From Dactylosporangium aurantiacum (GTDB taxonomy: Bacteria; Actinomycetota; Actinomycetes; Mycobacteriales; Micromonosporaceae), in the NCBI RefSeq assembly GCF_000716715.1, contig NZ_JNYJ01000024.1, positions 1 through 64,000 on the forward strand: DNA of 64,000 bases, given 5' to 3'. Below are positions 26,914 to 35,591 of this stretch, one piece after another. The notes beneath the pieces are model-generated. The model saw only the letters and a program-made list of their open reading frames with translations. It made no database searches and was not told where the DNA came from. Numbering within the stretch: position 1 is the stretch's first letter; each line of letters starts with the position of its first letter. Both the position numbers and the translations under genes were made by a program.

Positions 26914-27417
26914 ATGCTGATGTCTACCCTGGCCGAGCCGCCGGGTCTGGTGTACGAGGTCAAAGGGCTCGTCTTCGCGAACGCCAATCTCAACGCGACC
27001 TTCGGCGGCAAGCTGCCGAAGATGGTCGAGTCGCTGGTGGACCAGGCTCAGCAGCTCGGCGCGAACGGCATCGTCGACATCAGGACCGCCGTGGGCGGCG
27101 CCCATGGATGCTGCGTCATGACCGGGACCGCCGTGCTGATCGCGAACCCGCCGGGCCCGCCGTACCTCGGTGCGCAGCTGCTGGACGCCGCCGACGGCGT
27201 CCAGATCGGTACCGTCGTCGCGGGCGGCCCCGCAGAACGACACGGGCTGCGCCAGGGCGATGTCGTGACGCACGCGGACGGCGAGGCGTTGACCGGCGCC
27301 GCCGCATTGGTCGAAAGGAAGAATGCGGCAAGGCCAGGGGATCAACTCGCGCTGACGGTCTGGCGGGACGGGTCGACCGCGAGCCTCACCGTCGTCCTCG
27401 GTGTCAGACCGGAGTGA
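26914..27417 (+). CDS. YbjQ-like (UPF0145) domain fused to a PDZ domain
   Basis: This 167-residue cytosolic protein follows a very strong GGAGGGGGAG. Residues 10-80 resemble the YbjQ/UPF0145 fold (KGLVFANANLNATFGG, MVESLVDQAQQLGANGIVDI, VMTGTAVLI), which forms pentameric rings. Residues 85-165 look like a PDZ domain (GVQIGTVVAGGPAERHGLRQGDVVTHADGEAL, then DQLALTVWRDG). PDZ domains with HGLRxGD usually sit on HtrA-like proteases; here there is no protease and no signal peptide. The role is unknown; a peptide-binding ring is a reasonable picture. Confidence 0.82.
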   Translation: MLMSTLAEPPGLVYEVKGLVFANANLNATFGGKLPKMVESLVDQAQQLGANGIVDIRTAVGGAHGCCVMTGTAVLIANPPGPPYLGAQLLDAADGVQIGTVVAGGPAERHGLRQGDVVTHADGEALTGAAALVERKNAARPGDQLALTVWRDGSTASLTVVLGVRPE

Positions 27418-27457
27418 GCCGAACCCGCGGTTTCGGTGTCACAACGGACGCAAGCCG

Positions 27458-27484
27458 CCCGGTGTGGAGGAGCCCTCCACCGGG
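27458..27484. terminator. Hairpin between convergent genes
   Basis: CCCGGTGTGGAGG pairs with CCTCCACCGGG around a three-base loop with one two-base bulge. It lies between the convergent stops at 27417 and 27534. No T-run follows, as is common for actinobacterial terminators. Confidence 0.5.
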
Positions 27485-27533
27485 ATCGTGAGGTCGCAGC
27501 TCACCCGCGGCATGTCCCTCTCCCGCTGACGGG

Positions 27534-28058
27534 TCACGCGGTCAGGCCCAGCACGACCAGGCCGAGCCCGAGCGGCAGGTCGAGGGCCATGCACGCCTCG
27601 GCCAGCGAAGGGGCCACGACCGTCCCGCGCCGGTGGTGCACAGCGTCCCACGCGGCGTGGGCGGCCAGGACCAGTCCGGCCACGACGAGGCCGGTGTCCG
27701 GGCCGAAGGCCAGTGCGGCGAGCGCGAGCCCGGCGTACACGATGCCGGCGACGAACTGCACGAACACCTGGCGGCGCGGCGCCCCGGCGGCCAGGCCCAC
27801 GACGACGAGCACGACCGCGGCACCGCCGAGCAGCACCCACCGCCCCACCCGGGTGATCTCGCCGACGGCGATGACGACGCTGGCCGCTGGTATGGCCGCC
27901 CAAGCCATCCACGGCCGGTCCAGCGCGGCGGCGGCGAGGTAGCAGAGCACGGCCACCCACACGCAGGTGACGGCGGTTTCCCGGTCGGCGACGGTGACCA
28001 GCACGGCGGCCGCGGCGACGAGCCCCACGGCGGCCGGCCAGCGGGATGCGAGGTTCAT
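27534..28058 (-). CDS. Small integral membrane protein, unknown
   Basis: This 174-residue protein has about six short hydrophobic segments in nearly unbroken succession. A conserved-looking HAAWDAVHHRRGTVV lies near residues 132-146, with two His and an Asp at the membrane surface. ATG 28058 lies 44 bp downstream of the longest possible start and places the first helix correctly. No family recognised beyond general resemblance to actinobacterial DUF membrane proteins. Confidence 0.75.
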   Translation of the reverse strand: MNLASRWPAAVGLVAAAAVLVTVADRETAVTCVWVAVLCYLAAAALDRPWMAWAAIPAASVVIAVGEITRVGRWVLLGGAAVVLVVVGLAAGAPRRQVFVQFVAGIVYAGLALAALAFGPDTGLVVAGLVLAAHAAWDAVHHRRGTVVAPSLAEACMALDLPLGLGLVVLGLTA

Positions 28059-28147
28059 GCCGTTCACTGTGTACGGGCCGGCCTTCGGCGCCGACCCGGC
28101 CACGGATCCGCGTCAGGAATCCTGGCACTCCCGGCACGGAACCTGTG

Positions 28148-29140
28148 TCACGCGACCGGCGCCGTCGACGACACGGTCCGGTACTGCGACGGCGGCACCC
28201 CGTACTGCGCGACGAACGCCTGCCGCAACGTCTCCAGCGACGTGAACCCGCACCACCGCGCGATCATGCCGATCGGGTGCCCGGTCGTCGCCAGCAGCCG
28301 CGCCGCCGTGTCGAGCCGGGTGCGGCGCACGAACTGCCCGGGCGGCATCCCCAGGTGCTCGACGAAGAGCCGGTGCAGCTGCCGCGCGCTGACGCCGCAC
28401 CGCGCGGCGAGGGTCGCCGTGTCGAGGGTCGTCGCCAGGTGCGAGTTCACGTGCGCGACGGCCCTGCGGACCAGGACGTGGTCGGGGTTCGGCGCGGTGA
28501 ACACGCTCATCTGCGCCTGGTTGCCGGGCCGCTGCAGGTAGGTGACCAGCGCCTGCGCGACAACCCGCGCCAGGTCGGGCCCGCAGTCCTCGGTCACCAG
28601 CGCGAGGGTCAGGTCGAGCGCGCTGGTGACCCCGGCGGAGGTGGCGACCCGCCCGTCCCGGATGAAGATCGGCCGCGGATCGACGGTGACGGAAGGGTAC
28701 CGCCGCGCCAGCACATCGGCGTAGTGCCAGTGGGTGGTCGCCCGCCGCCCGTCGAGCAGGCCCGCCGCGGCGAGCACGGTCGCGCCGGTGCACACCGACG
28801 CGACCCGGCGGGAGAGGCCCGCGAGCCGGCGGACGTGCGCGACGATCGCCGGGTCGTCGGCGGCCGCCTCGTGCCCCCGTCCGCCGGAGATGACGAGCGT
28901 GTCGATCGGCCCGTTCGTGCGCCGCAGCGACCCGGTGGCGTGCAGCTCCAGGCCTGAGTCGCAGCGGATCGCCCCGCCGCTCGGGGAGATGAGCTCGGTG
29001 CGGTACAGCGCCCGGCCGGCGATCCGCACGGCGAGGTCGAGGGTGGAGGTGACGCAGGCGATGTCGAGCAGCTCCGAGCCGTCGTACCCGACCACCACCA
29101 CCCGCCGTACGGCGTCCTCGCTCGATGCGGCCGTGGTCAT
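28148..29140 (-). CDS. GlxA-type transcriptional regulator (DJ-1/PfpI plus AraC HTH)
   Basis: This 330-residue protein has an N-terminal DJ-1/PfpI-like domain (VVVVGYDGSELLDIACV, LVISGGRGHEAA, Cys in ASVCTGATVLAAAGLLDGRRATTHWHY). The C-terminal AraC double HTH spans about 225-320 (LAARCGVSARQLHRLFVEHLGMPPGQFV, ATTGHPIGMIARWCGFTSLETLRQAF). Such regulators typically activate catabolic genes. It is divergent from a small acidic gene at 29224. Its target is unknown. Confidence 0.92.
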   Translation of the reverse strand: MTTAASSEDAVRRVVVVGYDGSELLDIACVTSTLDLAVRIAGRALYRTELISPSGGAIRCDSGLELHATGSLRRTNGPIDTLVISGGRGHEAAADDPAIVAHVRRLAGLSRRVASVCTGATVLAAAGLLDGRRATTHWHYADVLARRYPSVTVDPRPIFIRDGRVATSAGVTSALDLTLALVTEDCGPDLARVVAQALVTYLQRPGNQAQMSVFTAPNPDHVLVRRAVAHVNSHLATTLDTATLAARCGVSARQLHRLFVEHLGMPPGQFVRRTRLDTAARLLATTGHPIGMIARWCGFTSLETLRQAFVAQYGVPPSQYRTVSSTAPVA

Positions 29141-29223
29141 GGTCGCATTTTGCCAGAGCGGTACATATCCGACCGCGCGTGCGGCGACGGGAGCGGACCG
29201 TCTGACCGCCTACGATCACCGGT

Positions 29224-29577
29224 GTGGCCGAGACCGTGATGCTGATGTTCAGCTACTTCGAGCACGACTGGGACCCCGCGATCGAGGGGGCCGAGGCGAT
29301 GGACGCGGAGCTGCTGCGGCGGGTCACCGAGGGCGAGTGGCTGCCGTACACCGGTGAGGCGCCCGACCCGGAGGACATCGCGACGGTCGAGGAGCTGGAG
29401 GCGCGGGCCCGCGAGGCGATCGGCGAGTGGGACGTGCCCGACTACGTGGTGCGCGTCCCCATCGACAAGCTGCGGGCCCTCATCGCCGAGGGCGGCTGGA
29501 CGTTCGTCGCGGGCGAGTTCGCGGAGTTCGAGGGCCACCACAACGACACCGAGTACGTCGTCGAGCTGACCCGGTAG
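29224..29577 (+). CDS. Small acidic protein of unknown function
   Basis: This 117-residue protein is strikingly acidic (many Glu/Asp, for example EAPDPEDIATVEELEARARE) and rich in Trp/Tyr. It lacks signal and membrane segments and starts at GTG 29224. The regular composition and good codon use argue it is real. The divergent neighbour is a GlxA-type regulator. Family not recognised. Confidence 0.65.
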   Translation: MAETVMLMFSYFEHDWDPAIEGAEAMDAELLRRVTEGEWLPYTGEAPDPEDIATVEELEARAREAIGEWDVPDYVVRVPIDKLRALIAEGGWTFVAGEFAEFEGHHNDTEYVVELTR

Positions 29578-29647
29578 GCATCAGCGGCTACGACAGCGTG
29601 AGGTCTGCCAGGGCCGCCGGATCCGTCATCACGCCGACGGCTGGTAC

Positions 29648-30622
29648 GTGACCAACCTCAGCAACAAACGCGTCCTGCACGTGGTCGACACGGGCGGGAT
29701 CGCGGCGCCGCTGCCGGTGGCCCGCACCGGCTGGCCGGTGAGCCGGCGGGCCCTGGACCAGCCGACCATGACGATTCTCGTGGCCGGTGAGGCGTGGACC
29801 TACGCGGTCTCCGTCGAGGGCCCGCCGGCCGACGCGGGCACGTCGACGCCGGCCCCGGTCGACCCGGTCAGCACCCGCGACGTCGTGCTGCACCTCACCG
29901 ACAACCGCCGGGAGGTGCTCGTCGCGCTGGCCCGCGGGTACCTGCGGCCGTACCCGCACTACGACCCGAAGCCGCGCGGGTACGACGACGTCGCCGCCCA
30001 GCTGCGGCTGACCCGGACCCAGGTCACCCGGCGGGTGGAGGACATCCGCGAGATCCTGGTGGACGCCGGCGTGGAAGGGCTCGACAGCGGCCGGGACGGC
30101 CGTCGCGCGCTGTGCGAGTGGCTGCTGTCCATGCGCCTGGTCACCGTCGCCGACCTCGACTGGCTCGCCGCCCGCATCCAGCAGCGCGACGCCGGCGCGG
30201 CCGCACCGACCGCGGCCGGCGGCCTGAGCCCGACCCAGTTCGCCCGGCTGCCGTCCACCCGGGTGACGCGCGCCGCTTACGCCGCGGCACGGACGCTCGC
30301 GCCGGCGCTGACCGCACGGCTCGCCGACGCGTACGGGCCGGACTGGCTGGACAAGGTCAACGTCAGCCGGCGTTCCCACGGGCTGCAGCCGGCCACGTCG
30401 CTGGAGGACTACCGCGTCTGCCTCGCCGTCCTCGCGCGGGATCCCGCCACCGCCGGCTGGGCGCCGGAGCCGGTCCGTGCCGCGGCCGCGGCGCTGAAGA
30501 CCCTCGCCGACCAGGCCGCGCACGGCCGCGCCGATACCGACGCCGCCGCCGGCGAGGCGAAACGCCTCAGTGTCGCGCTGGCAGGATGGGCCCCGCCGGC
30601 CGCGCGACCCCCGGCCCGCTGA
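29648..30622 (+). CDS. FHA-like N-terminus plus HTH, regulatory protein
   Basis: This is a 324-residue cytosolic protein. The first ~60 residues (TNLSNKRVLHVVDTGG, MTILVAGEAW) look like the second half of an FHA domain. The frame is open upstream, reading HHADGWYV directly before GTG 29648, but has no start codon there; it may be 5'-truncated or use a rare start. Residues 110-140 form a clear HTH (YDDVAAQLRLTRTQVTRRVEDIREIL). The C-terminal third (YGPDWLDKVN, HGLQPATSLEDYRVCLAVLARDP, LADQAAHGR) resembles helical HEPN/Swt1-like segments, weakly. It could be a phospho-dependent DNA-binding regulator. Confidence 0.65.
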   Translation: MTNLSNKRVLHVVDTGGIAAPLPVARTGWPVSRRALDQPTMTILVAGEAWTYAVSVEGPPADAGTSTPAPVDPVSTRDVVLHLTDNRREVLVALARGYLRPYPHYDPKPRGYDDVAAQLRLTRTQVTRRVEDIREILVDAGVEGLDSGRDGRRALCEWLLSMRLVTVADLDWLAARIQQRDAGAAAPTAAGGLSPTQFARLPSTRVTRAAYAAARTLAPALTARLADAYGPDWLDKVNVSRRSHGLQPATSLEDYRVCLAVLARDPATAGWAPEPVRAAAAALKTLADQAAHGRADTDAAAGEAKRLSVALAGWAPPAARPPAR

Positions 30623-30656
30623 CCGCGCCGGCGCCGTTGCGGTGTCACCGGCGCGG
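30623..30656. terminator. Bidirectional hairpin between convergent genes
   Basis: CCGCGCCGG (30623-30631) pairs perfectly with CCGGCGCGG (30648-30656) across a 16-base loop. It lies between the stop at 30622 and the last codons of the dioxygenase gene, whose stop is at 30645. It could terminate both transcripts; there is no T-run. Confidence 0.45.
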
Positions 30657-31589
30657 GGGCATGCCGCTGGGCGGGGCGCCGCCGGGGCCGCCCGGGCCGC
30701 CCGGGCCCGCGCCGCCGGCGGTCGGGGTGGTGCGGGTGTCGACCTTGGCGGTCAGGGCGACCGTGTAGCCGCGGGTGGCGTCGCCGGTGGTGGTGCCGAG
30801 CTGCAGGGTGCCGCCGTCGTTGCCGAAGACGTTGTCGCCGCTCAGGGTGACCTGCGCCAGGTTGCGCACCGAGGCCGCGTAGCCGGTGGTGGCGTACACG
30901 GTGTCGCAGGCGTCCTTCGGCAGGGCGACCTGGGAGGTCGCGACCGCCTTGGTCGCGTCGGTGATGCTCGTCCGGTCCGGGTACACCTCGAAGTGGACGT
31001 GCGGCCACCGCCCGGCGTAGCAGGCGGGGAAGACGCTGGTGAAGGTGACCTTGCCCTGCGCGTCGGCGAGCTGCACGCCGCGCAGGTAGTTCTGGTCGGT
31101 GACGCCGTCGGAGTACAGGGAGTAGCGGCCTTCGCGGTCGCAGTGCCACACGTACACCGCGGCACCGGCGAACGGCGCGTTCCTGGCGAGGTCGACGATC
31201 GTGAGCTCCAGGGTCATCGGCACGCCCTGCGCGGTGCCGGTGGCGGTGCCGAACGAGGAGCGGATGTCGCCGCGCACGACGCCGCTGTCGGTGAGCACGT
31301 TCGGGCCGTTGGAGCCGTCGCCCGGGTAGGGGCCGGCGGTCTCGTCGGGAATCTCCCCGGTCGACGCCGTCGCGGCCGAGGACGCCGGCGTGCCACCGGC
31401 GCCGGTGTCGGTGCCGGTGTCCGAGCCGCAGGCGGCGGTCAGCCCGGCGACGGCGGCGCCGAGGCCGGCCACCCGCAGCAGCTGCCGGCGCCGCAGCATC
31501 GTGCCGAGGTCGAAGCCGAGCCCCTGGTCCTCCAGATCCTCGCCGGGCCGCGCGTACCGCCGCCCCTCGTACGTCGGTGACTGTGCCAC
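30645..31589 (-). CDS. Exported lipoprotein intradiol ring-cleavage dioxygenase-like protein
   Basis: This 314-residue protein has a Tat-type RRRQLL motif and lipobox LTAAC near residues 50-54, giving a membrane-anchored extracellular protein. The core matches the intradiol dioxygenase C domain: ETAGPYPGDG, GVVRGDIRSSFG, AAVYVWHCDREGRYSLYSDG, NYLRGVQLADAQGKVTFTSVFPACYAGRWPHVHFEVY. The Fe(III) ligands are visible (Tyr in GRYSLYS, Tyr in CYAGRW, two His in HVHF). A Gly/Pro-rich tail follows. Exported members probably act on aromatic compounds outside the cell. GTG 31589 has GGGAGG upstream. Confidence 0.9.
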   Translation of the reverse strand: MAQSPTYEGRRYARPGEDLEDQGLGFDLGTMLRRRQLLRVAGLGAAVAGLTAACGSDTGTDTGAGGTPASSAATASTGEIPDETAGPYPGDGSNGPNVLTDSGVVRGDIRSSFGTATGTAQGVPMTLELTIVDLARNAPFAGAAVYVWHCDREGRYSLYSDGVTDQNYLRGVQLADAQGKVTFTSVFPACYAGRWPHVHFEVYPDRTSITDATKAVATSQVALPKDACDTVYATTGYAASVRNLAQVTLSGDNVFGNDGGTLQLGTTTGDATRGYTVALTAKVDTRTTPTAGGAGPGGPGGPGGAPPSGMPPRR

Positions 31590-31754
31590 GATCGACCTCC
31601 CGTTGCCGTGCCGGATGACTGTCCTGTGCCAATCTGGCCGGGAACCCTGGCAGCGACCTGGTAGGCGGCTGCCAGCACGCCGCACGTCACGAGCGTCACA
31701 CGGTACTGGATCAACTACTTTCAGCAGTCGCGGGTACTGGCCGATGAGCAGTCC

Positions 31755-33161
31755 GTGATCTCCCGTTCGCTGCTGACGCTGGCCTCGGTGGCCGCGGTCG
31801 TCCTGCTGGCCCTGCCGAACACGGTCGCCGCCGATGTCGCCGCGGTCGCCGGCACCGGCGCCGCCGCGGCGGCCGCGTGGCTCGCCGTGCGCCGGCAGCG
31901 CCAGGGGAAGGCGGCCTGGGCGCTGCTGGCCGCGGGCATCACCGCGACCGGCGCCGGCAACCTCGTCAGCCTGTACCTGGAGCGGGTCGCCGGGGCCGCG
32001 CCCGCGGTGAGCCCGGCGGACCTGCTGTGGCTGAGCTCCTATCCGCTGACGGCGGCGGCGCTGGTCGTCATGGTGCGGCGGCGGGCCCCGGGGCAGCTGC
32101 GCGCCGGGATGCTCGACGCCGCGGTGCTGACGGTCGCGGCGGCGGTGACGGCGTGGCGGTACCTCATCGCGCCGAACCTGTCGGCCGGCGGGCTGACCGT
32201 CGCCAACGTGCTGGCCGCCGCGTACCCGCTCGGCGACGTGGTCCAGCTCGCCGGCGCGCTGGTCCTGGTGCTGTCCCCCGGCACCCGGGGCACGGCGACC
32301 CGGCTGCTGGTCGCGTCGTGCGCGATCGCGGTCGTCGCGGACACCGGCTACGGCGTGCTGCCCGCCTACTTCGGCGACGACATGGTCAGCCGGCTCGACG
32401 GGGTGCTGCAGGTGTCCACCGTGCTGCTCGTGGCGGTGCTGCTGCGCCCCGACGCCGGCGAGCTGGTCCGGGCGGTGCCGGTGCGGCCCGGCACGCTGCA
32501 CCCGGCGCGGGTGCTGTTCCTCGGCGTCGGGCTGCTCACCGCGCCGGCCCTCGCCGTGCTCAGCGTCGAGTCGGCCGGCCCGAACACGTGGCTGCTGCTG
32601 GCCGCGACCGCCGCCGCGTGCGGGTTCATCCTGGCCCGGTTCACCGCCGCGGTCCGCGAGCAGGAACGCGCCCAGCGGCAGCTGCAGTACCAGGCCTCCC
32701 ACGACGTGCTGACCGGGTTGGCGAACCGGGCGACGCTCGCCGAGGCGCTGCTGGCGTCGCTGCCGAACGCGCCGGTGGTGCTGTACGTGGACCTGGACGG
32801 CTTCAAGGCGGTCAACGACACGGCCGGGCACGCCGCCGGCGACGCCGTCCTGGTCGCCGTCGCGCAGCGGCTGCGCGCCGCGGTGCGCGCCAGCGACACC
32901 GTCGCCCGCCTCGGCGGTGACGAGTTCGCCGTCATCTGCCCCGGGCTGCCGGTGCCGGCGGCCACCGCGCTCGCGGACCGGCTGCTCGCCGCGGTCGCCG
33001 AGCCGGTCGCCGACGCCGGTGAGCTGTACCGGGTCGGCGCCAGCATCGGCATCGCACCGGCCACCCCTGACGCGACCGCGGACGAGGTGCTGCTGCGCGC
33101 CGACGGTGCCATGTACCAGGCGAAACGTGCCGGTCGCAGCCGCTGGGTCCTGGCTGCCTGA
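31755..33161 (+). CDS. Membrane-bound GGDEF diguanylate cyclase
   Basis: This 468-residue protein has about nine membrane helices in the first 300 residues. A GGDEF domain follows (HDVLTGLANRATLAEAL, VLYVDLDGFKAVNDTAGHAAGDAVL, RLGGDEFAVI). The active-site GGDEF is intact and an inhibitory I-site RASD lies five residues before it, so it should make cyclic di-GMP with feedback inhibition. No EAL domain is present. GTG 31755 chosen. The membrane part may sense an unknown envelope signal. It stands alone between convergent and divergent neighbours. Confidence 0.92.
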   Translation: MISRSLLTLASVAAVVLLALPNTVAADVAAVAGTGAAAAAAWLAVRRQRQGKAAWALLAAGITATGAGNLVSLYLERVAGAAPAVSPADLLWLSSYPLTAAALVVMVRRRAPGQLRAGMLDAAVLTVAAAVTAWRYLIAPNLSAGGLTVANVLAAAYPLGDVVQLAGALVLVLSPGTRGTATRLLVASCAIAVVADTGYGVLPAYFGDDMVSRLDGVLQVSTVLLVAVLLRPDAGELVRAVPVRPGTLHPARVLFLGVGLLTAPALAVLSVESAGPNTWLLLAATAAACGFILARFTAAVREQERAQRQLQYQASHDVLTGLANRATLAEALLASLPNAPVVLYVDLDGFKAVNDTAGHAAGDAVLVAVAQRLRAAVRASDTVARLGGDEFAVICPGLPVPAATALADRLLAAVAEPVADAGELYRVGASIGIAPATPDATADEVLLRADGAMYQAKRAGRSRWVLAA

Positions 33162-33192
33162 CCGCCGGCCGCGGGACCCCGCCGCCGAGCGC

Positions 33193-33864
33193 TCAGGCCA
33201 GTGCGGCGGCGAGCCGCGGGACCCCGTCGCCGGACAGTTGCGGCAGCGCCGCGGTGCGCCCGCAGCTGATCAGCAGCAGCGCGGCGATCGGCCCCTGGAT
33301 CTGCGGGCCGGTGCCGGCGGACCAGGCCACGTCGGTGGCGACCAGCCGGAACCCGCGCGCGACGCGGGCCGCGGGCAGCGGCGGTGGCCAGCGCATCGCC
33401 AGTGTCCGGCGGATCGAGGCGGTGGCGGCGTCCGCCGGCAGGTCCAGCCGCAGACCCAGCGGCAGCGCGATGTCCTGGCTGTGCACCAGGACGTCGGTGA
33501 GCGTCTCCAGCTCGGTGACGCCCAGCGTGTGCCGCCGCGAGTCGGCCATGGCGCGCAGCTGTGCGCAGATGCGGCCGGTGCTCCATTGCGCGGCGCGCCG
33601 GCGGGCGGCGTGCTGGATGGTGCGGTCCATCGTGCCGCGCCACCGCAGCATCGTGCCGATGACCTCGCGCAGGCCGAGCTCCTGCAGTGTCAGGTGGGCG
33701 GCCACGTCCCGCACCGTCCATCCGTCGCACAGCGACGGGTGGCGCCACTGCTCCTCGGACAGCCCGTCGAGCAGGTCGGCGAGGGCGCGCCGGTGGGCGC
33801 CGATGACCTGCCAGATCCGGTCGTGGTCGATCTGGGCGGAGGTGGGTGCGGGTTGCTGCGTCAT
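33193..33864 (-). CDS. Mycothiol-dependent maleylpyruvate isomerase-family protein
   Basis: This 223-residue protein is of the DinB/MDMPI N-terminal type: four-helix pattern with DHDRIWQVIGAHRRALADLLDGLSEEQW and CDGWTVRDVAAHLTLQELGL, and a metal-binding His in LVHSQDIALPLG. These enzymes use mycothiol, an actinobacterial thiol. The substrate is not evident. The divergent amidohydrolase shares two operator palindromes with it. Confidence 0.85.
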   Translation of the reverse strand: MTQQPAPTSAQIDHDRIWQVIGAHRRALADLLDGLSEEQWRHPSLCDGWTVRDVAAHLTLQELGLREVIGTMLRWRGTMDRTIQHAARRRAAQWSTGRICAQLRAMADSRRHTLGVTELETLTDVLVHSQDIALPLGLRLDLPADAATASIRRTLAMRWPPPLPAARVARGFRLVATDVAWSAGTGPQIQGPIAALLLISCGRTAALPQLSGDGVPRLAAALA

Positions 33865-33908
33865 GACGCTTCCTCCGTGCTGCGTGGTGGATGACGCGAC
33901 ACCATCAC

Positions 33909-33964
33909 ACTACGTTCGTAGTTGACAATACTGCAAGCGTTGCCCTTGAAACTACATTCGTAGT
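33909..33964. promoter_or_regulatory. Twin palindromic operators in a divergent promoter
   Basis: ACTACGTTCGTAGT (33909-33922) and ACTACATTCGTAGT (33951-33964) are near-identical 5-4-5 inverted repeats 42 bp apart, four helical turns. They flank a TTGACA at 33922-33927 in a locally AT-rich stretch. They look like sites for one TetR-like repressor controlling both the isomerase-family gene and the amidohydrolase. No TetR gene is adjacent. Confidence 0.8.
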
Positions 33965-33975
33965 ACCGTCGCCGC

Positions 33976-35163
33976 ATGCACGGATTCCGCGCCGACCGCG
34001 CGTTCGACGGGGCAGGGATGCTGGCGGGCGGCGCGCTGGTGCTGGTCGAGGACGGCGCCATCGTCGGCGTCGAGGCCGGCACGGCCGCGGCGCCGCACGG
34101 GTGCCCGGTGACCTACCTGCCCGGCACCACGCTGCTGCCGGGCCTCATCGACACCCACACCCACCTGTGTGGCGACAGCTCCGTGGGCACGCTGGACCGG
34201 CTCGCCGGGCGCGACCCGGACGAGCTCGACGCCACGATCGACGCCGCACTCGCCGCGCACCTGCGCCGCGGCGTGACCACTGTCCGCGACCTGGGCGACC
34301 AGAGCTGGTCGGTGGTCGACCGCCACCGCGGCGAGCGGCCGGACCGCCCCCGGGTGCTCGCCGCCGGCCCGCCGCTGACGAGCGTCGGCGGCCACTGCGC
34401 GGACATGGGCGGCGCCACCCGCGGCGTCGCCGGCCTGCGCCGGGCGGTGCGGGAGCGGGCCGAGCGGGGCGCCGACCTCGTGAAGGTCATGACCTCCGGC
34501 GGGGTCGCCACGGCCGGCACCGACATCCACGCCTGCCAGTTCGACCTCGACGAGATCCGGGCCGTGGTCGACGAGGCGCACCGGGCCGGGCTGCCGGTCA
34601 CCGGCCACGCCCACGCGCTGGACGCTGTGCGGCAGTGCCTCGCGGCCGGCGTCGACGGCATCGAGCACTGCAGCTGCACCACCCCGGCCGGCGCGGTCAC
34701 GCCACCGGACCTGGCCGCCGGGATCGCCGCCGCCGGCATCGCGGTCTGCCCGACGCTGGGCTTCGACCTCGGCGGCCTCAGCGCCCTCGACGGGCCCGGG
34801 CACGCCGCGGCCGCCCGGCAGGTCGAGCAGCACCTGGCCGAGCGGCGGCCGCAGGTCCGGCAGCTGTACGAGGCGGGCGTCGACCTGATCAGCGGGGTGG
34901 ACTCCGGCATCCACCCGGTCAAGCCGCACGGCGGCCTCGCCGAGTCCGTGATCGACCTCGTCGGCTGCGGTGTCCCCGCGGTCACCGCGCTGGCCTCCGC
35001 CACCGGCCGCGCCGCCCAGGCGTGCGGGCTGGCCGGGCGCACCGGCCGCCTGCGGCCCGGGCTCGACGCCGACCTGCTGCTCGTCGACGGCGACCCGGCC
35101 ACCGACATCACCGCCCTGCGCGCCGTGCGGGCCGTGGTGCGGCACGGCCGTCCGGTCGCATGA
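33976..35163 (+). CDS. Metal-dependent amidohydrolase (imidazolonepropionase/prolidase-like)
   Basis: This 395-residue cytosolic hydrolase has metal ligands DTHTHL (about 57-62), Lys in LVKVMTSGG, His in VTGHAHALD and GIEHCSCT, and the metal-binding Asp in ISGVDSGIHP. It ends with the family tail LRPGLDADLLLVDGDP. It is close to the imidazolonepropionase-like group that acts on dipeptides, organophosphates or cyclic amides. ATG 33976 lies about 11 bp after the second operator palindrome, so expression should be strongly repressible. Confidence 0.92.
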   Translation: MHGFRADRAFDGAGMLAGGALVLVEDGAIVGVEAGTAAAPHGCPVTYLPGTTLLPGLIDTHTHLCGDSSVGTLDRLAGRDPDELDATIDAALAAHLRRGVTTVRDLGDQSWSVVDRHRGERPDRPRVLAAGPPLTSVGGHCADMGGATRGVAGLRRAVRERAERGADLVKVMTSGGVATAGTDIHACQFDLDEIRAVVDEAHRAGLPVTGHAHALDAVRQCLAAGVDGIEHCSCTTPAGAVTPPDLAAGIAAAGIAVCPTLGFDLGGLSALDGPGHAAAARQVEQHLAERRPQVRQLYEAGVDLISGVDSGIHPVKPHGGLAESVIDLVGCGVPAVTALASATGRAAQACGLAGRTGRLRPGLDADLLLVDGDPATDITALRAVRAVVRHGRPVA

Positions 35164-35189
35164 CACGGCGGCCCCGGTACGCTCCACCG

Positions 35190-35570
35190 ATGTCGGTGGT
35201 GGAGGCGTTGCGGGCCCTGGAGGCCGCCCGGCTGCGCGCGCTGGTCGACGCGGACGCCGAGTTCCTCGACGCCGTGCACGCACCGGAGTTCGTCCTGGTC
35301 AACCCGGGGGGCGGCGCGTGGTCCAAGGACCAGTACGTCGGCGGCGTCCTGTCGGGCGAGATCGACTACCGGCGGTTCGCGGCCGTCTCGGAGGTCGAGG
35401 TGATCGCCGACGCGACCGTCGCCGTGCTGCGGTACCGGTCGGCCATCGACATGCGGTTCCAGGGCGAGGACATCATCCCGGTGGAGTGCTGGCACATGGA
35501 CTGCTACCGCAGGACCGCGGTGGACGCGCCGTGGCAGGTGATCTGGTCACAGGCGACCGCGTGCCGCTGA
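35190..35570 (+). CDS. NTF2-like protein (DUF4440 type)
   Basis: This 126-residue single-domain protein has a SnoaL/NTF2-like pattern: VEALRALEAARLRALVDADAEFLDAVHAPEFVLVNPGG at the start, KDQYVGGVLSGEIDYRRF, then beta strands ending YRRTAVDAPWQVIWSQAT. It follows the amidohydrolase by 26 bp and is probably in its operon. DUF4440 proteins are small-molecule binders or enzymes of unknown reaction. Confidence 0.82.
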   Translation: MSVVEALRALEAARLRALVDADAEFLDAVHAPEFVLVNPGGGAWSKDQYVGGVLSGEIDYRRFAAVSEVEVIADATVAVLRYRSAIDMRFQGEDIIPVECWHMDCYRRTAVDAPWQVIWSQATACR

Positions 35571-35591
35571 CCGCCGGCGGCGCCACGCGGG

